DNA of 60,349 nucleotides from Lysinibacillus pakistanensis (lineage in GTDB: Bacteria > Bacillota > Bacilli > Bacillales_A > Planococcaceae): the NCBI GenBank assembly GCA_001312325.1, contig BBDJ01000033.1, positions 1 to 60,349 on the forward strand, given 5' to 3'. Shown in pieces: positions 1-9,825 of the stretch. The notes beneath the pieces are model-generated. The model ran no database searches and was not told the DNA's origin. It saw only the letters and a list, made by a program, of their open reading frames with translations. Position 1 is the first letter of the stretch, and the number at the start of each line of letters is the position of its first letter. Position numbers and translations under genes: made by a program.

Positions 1-165
1 GGCAGCAACATGATGTTGGTCACTCAGGCGTTTTCACAGGAAGTGAAGTTCTTAGCCTGAGTTCCTCTATTTCAGTAGGTGTTTGGACACCCACCAAAAA
101 GGAACCAAAACCGCATTCATTCCACCACTTGTAGAGATGGAGTCTTCTGCTGAACGAAGATAAAA
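1..165. repeat. Dispersed intergenic repeat, copy A
   Basis: This non-coding stretch shares long blocks with 32838-33022: the block around GTTTGGACACCC, the block ACCAAAACCGCA, and the block GAGTCTTCTGCTGAA near the end. A shorter copy of the middle part lies at 15160-15213. The element starts at or before the window edge and ends next to a terminator-like hairpin. No open frame runs through it. It looks like a short non-autonomous repeat typical of gene borders, but its mobility is unknown. Confidence 0.75.
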
Positions 166-170
166 AAAGA

Positions 171-215
171 AAAAAATCATTCAACTAGGCATGCACCCTA
201 CCTGAATGATTTTTT
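171..215. terminator. Bidirectional rho-independent terminator
   Basis: The arms AAAAAATCATTCA and TGAATGATTTTTT are complementary and give A- and T-tracts on both sides. It follows repeat copy A and lies downstream of the LCP gene on the minus strand. Confidence 0.7.
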
Positions 216-440
216 ATGTTTACATAAAGATTTTTAAGCACAATAGTTGTAACTGCTGTATAGAAGATCTGATTGGACGTTTTTGAGCCTTACGTTTAGG
301 TACATAGCTTTGCATGCAATTATTGAGAGCTGTATACCTAAGCACCTGGGTCCTCCCATTCATTCATCTCCCTCCCCTTCACGATCATAAATTTTTACAG
401 CTACATTACTCAAAAAATAACCTATCAACCTCCTTCCCGT

Positions 441-1378
441 TTATTTTAAATGCTCTTTTAACTCTGCTTGAATTTTTTGAAGCTCTGCATCATTTGGAAT
501 ATAGTACCATATATGATTGATTTTTGTCCCATCTCCCTCTTCAAATGACAGCTGATCAATATTGCGATCCATTTTTTTTATAAATACTTTGTAATTGAAT
601 TAAATCTTTCATGGTGAAATTCATACGGACATTATCCCCGACAACTTCCAGCATATCTGTAGCCTTTAGTATAGATGATGTGGAAGAAGCCTTTTTCATA
701 ACTGCCTCAATAATTTGCCGTTGACGAATTTGTCGACCAAAATCACCACGCGGATCTTCGTATCGAATGCGAGAAAAAATGAGTGCCTCATCACCTGTTA
801 AAGTGACATCTCCCTTTGGAAAATGATAGGAATTATAGGTTAAATCCATGTCATTTTCGATGGTAACGCCACCAATCGTATCAATGATTTGAAGGAAGCC
901 ATCCATATTAATAAACACATAATAATCAATTGGAATATCTAAAAAATGCTCTACCGTATCAACTGCCATGGGAACTCCCCCAAATGCATAGGCATGATTA
1001 ATTTTGTCAACAGAATCATGACCTATAATCTCCGTCCGTGTATCTCGTGGTATACTAAGCATTTTCATCGTTTGTTTTTCAGGATTAACCGTTACAACAA
1101 TCATTGTATCTGAACGTCCACTATCATCTTTACGCTCATCCACTCCAAGCAGTAATACAGAGAATGGTTCCTTTTTTTGTTACTGTTTTTTGCTCTATCC
1201 CCTCATTATCCGCTGCTTCAATTAAGGGTGTATTTATTTTATTCATCGTTTTCTGAATGGCATAATAAGCAGTACCTATAAAAATTAAAAAAAATTGCTA
1301 CTAGCTGCCTAATATCCAAAGCCATATTTTCTTCTTGCTCTTTTTCTCTTTAGAGCGCTTCATATTTTTTCCATACAT
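441..1378 (-). CDS. LCP-family (LytR-CpsA-Psr) cell-wall glycopolymer transferase, frame broken
   Basis: LCP proteins attach wall teichoic acid or other anionic polymers to peptidoglycan from the outer face of the membrane. The start at 1378 has an AGAAAGG Shine-Dalgarno. A Lys/Arg-rich N-terminus precedes one membrane segment and then the LCP domain. Visible family motifs are SIPRDTR, DKINHAYAFGG, DGF and FSRIRYEDPRGDFGRQIRQR, which holds the conserved arginines. The frame breaks at about 1290, 1170 and 575, all in A/T runs; in the last frame the protein ends with NDAELQKIQAELKEHLK. Repairing those three runs gives a full-length protein of about 310 residues. No partner wall-synthesis genes are adjacent. 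Confidence 0.88.
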
Positions 1379-1731
1379 AAGTCCTTTCTTGCTAAAAAAG
1401 TTTACCCCTCTTTTTGACGTTTTAAGTTGGAAAAAAGTTAATATAGTCTATTTATATGCATATTGGACGAAAAAAAAGACGTACACTAGTATTTGCTAAT
1501 TATACGCCAATCTATTCCTTAATTGGTAGTTATCTACCCAATCTTTTGAAAAGTTAAATACCTACTGCCTGATTTAAAAATCTTTGTAAACCATATCAAC
1601 ATGAAATAATTTTCTGATTAATTGAAAATTCATTATTGTTGATATATACTATTTTTAAAATTTATAGATACATTGTCTCTATAAACGAAACAACATTGAG
1701 TGATTTTACTAACATTTAGGAGGTATTTTCA
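1379..1731. other. Intergenic region between LCP and M24 genes
   Basis: These 353 bases carry no ORF with coding character. They hold the divergent promoter region and, at 1672-1694, a dyad matched upstream of the IclR gene (see separate entry). Confidence 0.6.
1670..1694. promoter_or_regulatory. Putative IclR operator upstream of the M24 gene
   Basis: The sequence TGTCTC-N7-GAAACA at about 1674-1692 is an imperfect dyad. The same TGTCTCTATA core with a matching right half occurs at 4860-4878 just upstream of the IclR gene. The shared motif at both promoters suggests one regulator binding both. Confidence 0.55.
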
Positions 1732-2822
1732 ATGTATACAAAAAGAAGAGAAAAATTAGTCTCCCTTATGAAGAAAAGCTCTATCGACATGGCTGTATTG
1801 GTTCCAGGACCCAATATGTACTATTTTACGGGCTTACATTTAAAACAAAGTGAACGCATAGCTTTAGCAATAATCACGAAAGACGAAAAACTATATTTTT
1901 TTAATGCCGCAAGTAGAGTTAAATAAAATGGATACGCAAAACAGTAACGCTACTTTCTCTTATTCAGATGAAGAAGGACCTTTTCATGCGCTTCAGCAAT
2001 TAAAGCAACAAATAGGCTTATTGGGTATTGTGGGAGTAGAATTCGATTCCATGCATGTGAAAGAGCAAAGAACAATTGAAGGACTTACATATGAGCATTT
2101 ATATGATATAGGAGAAGTGATTCGAGAACTTCGTATAAATAAAGATAGCAACGAAATTCAATTAATGAGACAAGCTGTGAACATCGTAGAGGAAAGTCTC
2201 AAAGCAACATTACCAATGATTAAAGCTGGGATTTCAGAAATGGAGGTGGCTGCGCAATTAGAGTATGAAATGAGACGTCGTGGATCTGAAGGAACACCAT
2301 TTGGGACAATTGTTGCCTCTGGCTATAGAGGTGCACTTCCACATGGTAGAGCCTCTACGAAAACAATTGAAGCTGGTGAATTAATTGTTTTAGATTTTGG
2401 CTCGATTTATAAAGGCTATGTGGCGGATATAACAAGAACAGTGGCAGTAGGAGAAATTTCACCAACGTTAGAAAAAAATCTATAGTATCGTTAAGCAAGC
2501 AAATGAAGCTGCCATTGAGACTATTAAACCCGGAATAACGGCTCATGAAATTGATGAAACTGCAAGAGCTATTATTCAAAATGCTGGCTATGGAAGGTTT
2601 TTTACTCATCGACTAGGTCATGGAGTCGGACTAAGTGCTCATGAGGAACCTTATTTAATGCAGCAAAATAAGGTAGTTTTAAAAACTGGGATGGCTTTTA
2701 CCATTGAGCCGGGGATATATGTAAAGGATGTGGGCGGTGTCCGTATTGAGGATAACTTAATCGTCACAGAAGATGGCTATGAAAATTTAATGACGTTTTC
2801 CAAAGAATTAATCAATTTATAA
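1732..2822 (+). CDS. M24-family Xaa-Pro peptidase, frame broken twice
   Basis: A creatinase/aminopeptidase P fold enzyme that would cleave X-Pro peptides or dipeptides using two metal ions. All five metal ligands are recognisable: the two aspartates in VLDFGSIYKGYVADITRT, the histidine in RLGHGVGLSAHEEP, and the glutamates in TIEPGIYV and GVRIEDNL. The substrate-side HGRAS motif is also present. A good AGGAGG precedes the ATG at 1732. The frame slips in a T-run near 1900 and again in an A-run near 2475; corrected length is about 363 residues, normal for the family. The class V aminotransferase starts 14 bases downstream, so the two form an operon. Confidence 0.9.
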
Positions 2823-2835
2823 GGCTGGGATAGAC

Positions 2836-4021
2836 ATGACAATTGATATAAAAAAGATTCAAAAGGATATGCCGCTACTGGACAAATATATCTATCTTAA
2901 TACAGCTGCTGCTTCTGCAATGCCGCAGCCAGTAGTAGATGCCATGACAAGCTATATACAGAAACAAGCTAGCATTGGCCCCTATTTGCCGTCATTTCGT
3001 CAGGAAACTTATGAAAATATTGATATCGTTCGTGAAAAATCAGCAATATTTATAGGCGCAAAAAAAAGAAGAAATTGCCTTTGTCCCAAACGGTTCAATG
3101 GCTATTAATTTTGTTTCAGGTGGTCTGCCATGGGAAAAAGGCGATGAAGTCATTGTTTTGGATACAGAGATGCTAAGTAATTATGTGCCTTGGCTTGCAC
3201 TTAAGCAACAAGGAGTTCATTTGAAGGTTTTTAAAACAAACTTAAACTATATGGTGGATCTAGAAAAATTAGAAAAATTCATAACACCTAAAACAAAAAT
3301 GATAGCATTTGCACATATGTCTAATGCTTCAGGTGCTCTTCAGCCGGCAAAGGAAATATGTCAGCTAGCCAAGAAAAAGAATATCTTAACATTAATCAAT
3401 GCTAACCAAACAGTGGGCTTGATTCCTATCGATGTCAGAGATCTTGACTGTGATTTTTTACTTACCAGTGGACGAAAGTGGCTCCGAGGTCCAGAAGGCT
3501 CAGGTATTCTTTATGTTCGTGAAGAGCTTATCCAAGCACTAACACCGATTATGATTGGGTGGGGAAGCACCAATTGGGACTATCGCAACGATGACTATTC
3601 TTTTGTAGCAACAGCCAAACGCTTTGAACCTGGATGCCCTGTTATCCCTAGTATTTTAGGACTGGGTGCAGCTATCGATTATGCTAATGATATTGGGATT
3701 CATGCCATTCATCAGCAAGTAAAGCGACTAACTACTTATTTGCTAGAGCAGCTTCAATCTATAGAAGGTATGATCATATATGGGCCCCAGCAAGTAGCAA
3801 ACCGTTTATCAATTACCCCTTTTAATATTGAAGGTATTTCACCAGATGATGTGACCAATTATTTAGCACAGCATGGAGTTATTATTGAGGCAGGCACCTT
3901 TATGGCAAATACAATTATGGAACGTAACAACATCAATAAGATGGCTCGTTTCTCGCCACATTATTTTAATACGTTCAAGGAAATTGATGATGCCATTTCA
4001 TTGATAAAAGAATTTCGATAA
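2836..4021 (+). CDS. Aminotransferase class V (cysteine desulfurase/epimerase-like), one frameshift
   Basis: A fold-type I PLP enzyme. The N-terminus carries YIYLNTAAASAMPQPV, typical of this class. The pyridoxal lysine lies in LLTSGRKWLRGPEGSG, and NANQTVGLIPIDVRDLDCD supplies the cofactor aspartate region. The frame slips in the A-run at 3060-3068; corrected length is about 395 residues. The glycine-rich stretch after the lysine resembles isopenicillin N epimerase-type members more than NifS, and no catalytic-cysteine loop of a true desulfurase is obvious. Together with the upstream M24 peptidase it suggests processing of an unusual peptide or amino acid, which is an inference. Confidence 0.85.
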
Positions 4022-4030
4022 ATAACAAAA

Positions 4031-4068
4031 GCAAGGGCTCAGCATAGAGAAAACATCTGAGCCTTTTG
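4031..4068 (+). terminator. Terminator after the peptidase-aminotransferase operon
   Basis: The arms GGCTCAG and CTGAGCC are followed by a TTTTG tract. It lies between the convergent aminotransferase and IclR genes. Confidence 0.65.
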
Positions 4069-4072
4069 TGGA

Positions 4073-4847
4073 TTACTCATGATATAATTTAAAGCTAAAT
4101 TGATCGAAATATCGTTGGATACTCATCGCTGCATATTGGAGCACTTTGACCATATCAGGTAGCTTTTCCTCTACTGGTTTACGATAATTAGGGCCAGCAA
4201 TGGTTAATGAAGCAATAATCTCACCTTTATTATTAAATAGTGGTACACCGAGACCAAATACTGAATGAGCATACTCTCCTGTAGTGAAGCACCAGCCCTG
4301 TGTTCGAATCTTTTCTAAATCAATTAACAGTTCCTCAGGGTCTGTAATTGTTTCAGTTGTTAACTTTTTCATGCCACTATTCATAATGTCCTTCTGCTTC
4401 TCTTCTGGAAGGTAAGCCATAATGGTCTTACAAGAAGCACCTATGTATAACGGTGTACGAGTCCCCATTGAAACAGAGAACTTAATTGTTTGCGAGCTTT
4501 CTGCAATTTCAACCGTTACACCATCTGCTCCGTCAAGCCATGTTAAAAAAAACGGATTCTTTTATTTCCTCAGATAGTTTTTTCATGATTGGTAAAACAA
4601 AATCAGAAAGATTCAATTTTTCTTTTACCATTTGCCCATATTCTAAAAAACGTAGTCCTAATTCATATTTTTTGGTCTCAGGGTTCTGGTTTAAAAAGCC
4701 ATGATTTTCAAAGGTAGCTAAAATCCTGTAAATGATAGAATGGCTTATATTCATTTCTTTTGCTAATTCACGCACGCCCCATGCTGGATTCTCTTTACTA
4801 AAATATTTTAACACTTCTAATGAATTATCTAATGTTTTTAATGCCAT
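4073..4847 (-). CDS. IclR-family transcriptional regulator, one frameshift
   Basis: The N-terminal winged helix (SLEVLKYF, WGVRELAKEMNISHSIIYRI, GFLNQNPETKKYELGLRFLEYG) is followed by an IclR effector-binding domain (GASCKTIMAYLP, GWCFTTGEYAHSVFGLGVPL, IIASLTIAGP). The frame slips in an A-run near 4550. Corrected length is about 258 residues, normal for the family. It converges on the M24/aminotransferase operon and a related dyad lies in front of both, so it probably controls that operon and itself. Confidence 0.88.
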
Positions 4848-4857
4848 TTTTCACCTC

Positions 4858-4884
4858 GAATGTCTCTATATTAGAACCACAATT
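4858..4884. promoter_or_regulatory. Putative IclR operator at its own promoter
   Basis: TGTCTCTATA followed by TTAGAACCA matches the site at 1672-1694 in sequence and half-site spacing. It begins about a dozen bases upstream of the IclR start. Confidence 0.5.
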
Positions 4885-4985
4885 CAATTATAAAATGTAT
4901 CTACATAATTTTCAATCCTGCGAGCTAAATTATGTATATATTTTACAATAAAGAAAGCCACCTCATAATGAAGTGACTCCTATAT

Positions 4986-5420
4986 CTATATATTTTTGTC
5001 TTGTATTCCTCGCACTAATTTTTCTTGAATCAGTAAATAGTGTGCAATTTCTTCCTCATTCAATACTTCAAAAAGCTGTATAAAAACTTCTTGTCCAATG
5101 GATTGGGCTTTTGATAAGGCTTTTTCACCTTCTGTTGTAATTTGTAAGCGAATTGTACGACGATCAGATGGATCATATAGTCGTTCTGCTAACCCGAGCT
5201 TGACTAATTTTTCAGCAATATTCGTCATTGCTCCTTTTGTATAGCCAATCGTTTCTGCTAATTCAGCTTGTTTTTGAGGTCCTTTTGTCTGAAGCTCATT
5301 TAAAACTAGAATTGGTGAAATCCCTAATGGATAGGGAAATGATTTTGTAAAACGAATAATATTAGCATTGTTCATTTGCTCAATCATATGAATGAGTTTA
5401 AAAATATTTGTTTGTTTCAA
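4986..5420 (-). CDS. MarR-family transcriptional regulator
   Basis: A winged-helix protein of about 144 residues, intact. Visible motifs are LVLNELQTKGPQKQAELAET, YTKGAMTNIAEKLVKLGLAERL (recognition helix) and YDPSDRRTIRLQITTEGE (wing). I chose the TTG at 5420 because a strong GAGGAGG lies 6 bases upstream. A longer ATG frame from 5447 would place the ribosome site inside the gene. A dyad at 5448-5465 lies just upstream. The former target may be the neighbouring SDR, now a pseudogene. Confidence 0.88.
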   Translation of the reverse strand: MKQTNIFKLIHMIEQMNNANIIRFTKSFPYPLGISPILVLNELQTKGPQKQAELAETIGYTKGAMTNIAEKLVKLGLAERLYDPSDRRTIRLQITTEGEKALSKAQSIGQEVFIQLFEVLNEEEIAHYLLIQEKLVRGIQDKNI

Positions 5421-5447
5421 AAAAATCCTCCTCGAAGCCCCAAGCAA

Positions 5448-5465
5448 TTAGTGAAGCATCACTAA
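5448..5465. promoter_or_regulatory. Putative MarR operator
   Basis: TTAGTGA-AGCA-TCACTAA is an inverted repeat with perfect 7-base arms directly upstream of the MarR ribosome site, the usual place for autoregulation. Confidence 0.5.
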
Positions 5466-6040
5466 ACCCCCACCCCATAATGGTTTGGCCAGTGATATAT
5501 TGCGCATCAAAACAGCTACACGACCAATATCTTATTCAACATCACCGAAGCGACCTAGCGGGATTTAACTTCTAACAGCTCCATAATCTTGGGTTGTGCT
5601 TTTGCCTATGCTTGTAAACCTGGTGAATGCAAGTGGACTAATACTATTTACTTTAATATCAAAACGTCCCCATTCATTTGCTGCAACGCAAGACAGACCC
5701 CGTATTGCCTCTTTCGCAGCCGTATAAGCCGACTGTGTTTCATGCCCTTGTAAGCCAGCACCAGATGCATAGTTAATAACATTTCCTTTTGTTTCTTTTA
5801 AATAGGGGTAATGCTGTTTTACATTGAATAAAAAAATCCTATCCCAAATGATAAATCAAGATCAGCCTGTGTCGTATCTTCTATTGTAACTTGTATTGCG
5901 CATGGGCGTTATTAACTAGCACATCTAGTTTACCGTATTTTTCTATCACTGTATCGATAATTTTTGGCAATTGATCACAGTCCAATCAATTTTGCCATGG
6001 TATAATTGCGCCCAGAATCGGCTTTGTGATTATCGCGAAG
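5450..6040 (-). pseudogene. Short-chain dehydrogenase/reductase remnant
   Basis: On the minus strand, pieces of a classical SDR can be read in shifting frames: KYGKLDVLVNN, GNVINYASGAGLQG with the catalytic serine, QSAYTAAKEAIRGLS with the YxxxK pair, and IPLGRFGDVE and the C-terminal ITGQTIMG region. The N-terminal TGxxxGIG cofactor loop is missing, and there are several stops and shifts away from long homopolymers. This differs from the simple single-run breaks elsewhere in the window, so I read it as real decay. Confidence 0.75.
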
Positions 6041-6042
6041 CT

Positions 6043-7477
6043 TTATAATTCATTTGCAATCTGCTTGACAATGTCATCTATGGTTGGGATAGCTGACGTT
6101 TTATTGGCCTGTGTTAAAATACTAAAAATATACCACTTACCACTTTTCCCTTTGACATAGCCACTTAAGGCATGAGCACCAGAAATATACCCAGTTTTAG
6201 CAGATACACTATATCCCTGCAAGCGATTTTCTAATGTCGCCCCAACAAGCTTGCCTTTTCTTCCTGCATGAGGCAATGCATCTAAGTAGGAGTAATACCA
6301 AGACTTACTTCGAATTTTATACAACAGTAGACTTTCTTGCATACTGCTTACACGATTTTGATGATTTAGACCTGAACCATCTTCAAAATACCATTGCTCC
6401 ATATTTAGTCCATTATCATTACCATATGTACGAATTGCTTGAATGCCTGCTGACCAGCTTCCTTCTCCAAGTAGTTCCCGTCCAAGTTGCTTTGTGAGCA
6501 TTTCCCCCATACCATTTATACTTAGTTTTAAAAATCGAAAATTAATATCCTTTAATGGCTTCGAATAGGAAATTCCTACTCTCATTGCATTGTCGGGTAC
6601 CTCGCCAACCTCCAGAGGCATTGTTTGGATTCCCTTTGCTAGTAATTTTTCCCGAAATACATCAAGTGTATACAAAGTTGGATCATAAACAGTCACATAT
6701 GTACTTTTCTCTGTACCAGCTGGTAAATTTCCTTTAGCAACAATACGGTCTGTACCATATTCTCGTGTAATGGCTACGGTATTTTTTTCACCCTTTTTAA
6801 CGATTCTAGTCTTATTTACAATGGGAATTGTACTAGCAAACGGGGCAAGCTGAACATTTGCCATAGTCCCAATCTTTGAGCCAGTCACTTTTACTTGCAC
6901 AGTAGCAATATCATATTGATCATTTGGTGAAATCGTTAATGCTGAAATACGTGATGCATAGGATAGTGCTTCATCCTGAGGAACAATGCCTTTTGCTAAA
7001 CGATCTTTATCAAACCATGTATCATCGGCAATTAAGGAGCCTGTGATTTTTGAAATTCCTATTTTTTTTAGTCCATTAGCAAATGATTCTAAATGAGCTG
7101 GTAAAAGCGTTGGATCTCCTCCGCCCTGTAAATAAATATTGCCATGAAGAACACCCTCTTCTATTGGTCCATCGACATAGACCTTTGTCTCAAATCGATA
7201 ATCTGATCCAAGCATATCCAATGCAGCAGCACTCACTAAAAGCTTATGTGTTGAAGCAGGACGTATCATTTTATCACCGTTTTTGTTGTAAAGGATATTT
7301 CCTGTCTCCATATCTCGTACGGTAATACTGTACTCATTATTCTTCCAGTTTTTTTGAGATAATACTATTCACTTTTGTTGTCATTGTTTGTTCACTTGCT
7401 TCCACATTGTCCATAAAAGTGATTGGAAAGCAGCACAGCAGAAAGATCATTGTACAAATTATAAATTTCCTTTTCAT
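6043..7477 (-). CDS. D-alanyl-D-alanine carboxypeptidase/endopeptidase, PBP4 type (S13), one frameshift
   Basis: A low-molecular-mass penicillin-binding protein that trims peptidoglycan stem peptides outside the cell. The three active-site motifs are clear: SxxK in RPASTHKLL, SxN in LSINGMGEMLTKQLG, and KTG in SAKTGYISGAHALSGYV. The N-terminus MKRKFIICTMIFLLCCFPIT is a signal peptide. The start at 7477 is followed by a frame slip in a T-run near 7355; the rest to 6043 is intact. Corrected length is about 478 residues, usual for the DacB/PBP4 family. It appears to be a single-gene unit. Confidence 0.9.
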
Positions 7478-7654
7478 AGTTCCTCCAATTGGTAAATTTC
7501 AACTTTTATCACTTTATTCTACGGAAAAAAATTTGCCTTTTACAATGAAACACCTTCATTATTTTACAAAGAATGCCATGTCACCTTTTTTTCTTCGACA
7601 AGAATAAACTGAAATAGCTAGCTAAATCACTTTTAAAGAAAGGAGTTGGTGATA

Positions 7655-8032
7655 ATGGGTGCCAAATGGATAAAGATTTCAGTCATGTATTTAGTGATTG
7701 TTTTGGCGTTTGGACTGTTTATGCATTATACAATTCAGCTTCAATGGACAGCAACACATGCTCATATTGGTGTAGTAGGTTGGCTAACAACTGGATTCAT
7801 TGGTTTAATTTATTCTATTTATAAGGATGCAGCCGAAACAGGGCTTGCAAGAGCTCAATTTTGGCTTTATAATATCGGATTGCCATTTCTATTGGTCGGC
7901 ATGATGATGGTATATATTGATGTACCTCACTGGTTATTTGAGCTCTTTGTATCAGGTGGTGGTATTGCTGTAGGTCTTTCTGTGTTATTGTTCTTCGTTA
8001 ATGTCTTTAAATATGTAAAAAGCACATCTTAA
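7655..8032 (+). CDS. Small haem-copper-oxidase-like membrane protein
   Basis: An intact protein of 125 residues with four predicted membrane helices. The second helix carries [10 protein letters not shown], a His-containing motif like those of cytochrome oxidase/NorB-type subunits, and the fourth carries a glycine-rich segment. Proteins of this kind are annotated as cytochrome-c-oxidase-like. It is too short to be a catalytic subunit. ATG at 7655 is preferred over the TTG three codons earlier because AGGAG lies at 7641-7645. Confidence 0.75.
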   Translation: MGAKWIKISVMYLVIVLAFGLFMHYTIQLQWTATHAHIGVVGWLTTGFIGLIYSIYKDAAETGLARAQFWLYNIGLPFLLVGMMMVYIDVPHWLFELFVSGGGIAVGLSVLLFFVNVFKYVKSTS

Positions 8033-8038
8033 AAAAAA

Positions 8039-8068
8039 GCCCCACTTTTTTTTGTAAAGTGGGGCTTC
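8039..8068. terminator. Bidirectional terminator
   Basis: GCCCCACTTT and AAAGTGGGGC form a strong stem with A- and T-runs around it. It separates the convergent membrane protein and ABC exporter genes. Confidence 0.8.
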
Positions 8069-8084
8069 CATCTATCCAACCTAA

Positions 8085-9825
8085 TTATTGATGCAATGAA
8101 TTTGCCTGCATCTGATACATTTTTTTCGTAAATACCGCCCTGTGCTAATAATTCATCATGTGTACCTCGCTCTACAATCTTACCTCGATCTAATACAAGG
8201 ATACGGTCTGCATTTTTAATAGTAGAAAGTCTATGCGCAATGATAAATGTTGTACGCCCTTTTTTTCAGCACATCCATTGCATGCTGAATAATTTCCTCT
8301 GTTTCTGTATCAATATTTGAAGTAGCCTCATCTAATATTAAAATAGCAGGGTCAAAGGCTAGCGCTCGAGCAAAGGATATAAGCTGCCGCTGTCCAGATG
8401 ACAACGTACTCCCCTTTTCAATCACTGGCTCATCATAGCCATTTGGTAGATTAGCTAAAACACGTTCCCCACCAACAGCCTTCAATGAAGCTTCTATTTT
8501 TTTCACGTGAGATTTTAGGGTTATTTAAACTAACGTTCGCAGCAATCGTTCCCGTAAATAAATATGGGTCCTGTAAAACAATGCCCATATGCTCACGCAT
8601 TGTTTGTCGTGGCACCGAAGTAATATCTATACCATCGATAGTAATTTTTCCTTTAGATGGATCATAGAAGCGGAATAATAGGTTCATAATAGAGCTTTTC
8701 CCAGATCCAGTATGACCTACTAAGGCAATTGTTTCGCCTTGATGAGCTTCAAAGGAAAGGTTTTTCAATACATATTCCTCGTTTTTATAGGCAAAGGAAA
8801 CATCTTCGAAAACCACATTTCCTTCATATCTTGGTATGCTTTTTTCAGAGACAGGCTCACCACTAATATCCAGCACCTCGAATACACGTTTTCCTGCAAC
8901 AAGTGAACGTTCCAGCTGAGAAAACTGATTGACAATATTTGTGATAGGATTGAATAATTTTGTTAAGTAATCCACAAAGGCATACAAGGTTCCCGCGGAT
9001 ATCACTTGCGTTGTCGTAAAGGACTGTGTACCAAAGTAGAAAATAAAGACTGTAAACATGATCAATCTTAATGTATTAACAAGGTTAAAGGAAGTCGCTG
9101 AATCAAGAACAAGCAGCTTGCGTTCATACGCATAATGCTCATTATTCATATCATCAAATTCCTTTGTCATTTGCTGCTCTCGACGAAATGCCTGAATAAT
9201 TGTCATTCCTTGAATGGATTCATTGATCATAGCGTTGATATCTGCAATTTTGGTCCGAATGACATCATTATACTTAGAAGCAAATTTACGATATAAAATC
9301 ATCCATAAATAAATCACTGGAATCATGAGTAAGGCTAACATAGCCATTTTCCAGTTTAAAATGAAAAGTGCAATGTAAACACCAATAATTGAAATGAAAC
9401 TCGTTGCAAAATTAGATAGTACCTGTACATATAAATTTCGAACTGCCTCCGTATCATTCGTAACACGGGCTACAATTTTTCCAGCTGGTAAATTATCGAA
9501 ATATTGTATTGGTAGTGTTTGAATATGCTCAAATACATCCTTACGCAATTTTTGTACTACGCGGTTAGCACCAATTTGCAAATAAATATACATAAAATAG
9601 CGTAATACCGCAGTAGCAATTGCTAAAATTAAATATACTAGTAACAGCCATGTAATTGGTTTTATTTCAATGTGACCGATTGTCATATAATTATCAATGA
9701 TATGTTTGGCGATAAATGGCCCAACAAGCTCGGTAAATACGGCAATTGTTAAGAAAAATAAGCCAAGGAAAATTGGTTTTTTTAAAGTACATGGCGTAGC
9801 GTGTTAAACGTTGACTCGTACTCAT
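8085..9825 (-). CDS. Multidrug ABC exporter half-transporter, second subunit (BmrD/YheH-like), frame broken
   Basis: A type IV ABC exporter half: six membrane helices, then an ATPase. Visible parts are the Walker A region [11 protein letters not shown], the Q-loop [10 protein letters not shown], the signature [15 protein letters not shown], Walker [15 protein letters not shown] and the switch histidine in [18 protein letters not shown]. The start at 9825 overlaps the stop of the upstream subunit by four bases (ATGA), so they are translationally coupled. Frame slips occur near 9778, 8505, 8265 and 8125, all in A/T runs. The true end at 8085 follows [10 protein letters not shown]. Confidence 0.9.

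Noticed and set aside
314..520. Plus-strand ORF
   Set aside because: It lies opposite the 3' end of the LCP gene, has no ribosome site, and its product has no coding character.
6234..7325. Plus-strand ORFs inside the carboxypeptidase gene
   Set aside because: They are shadows of a gene with clear SxxK, SxN and KTG motifs on the other strand.
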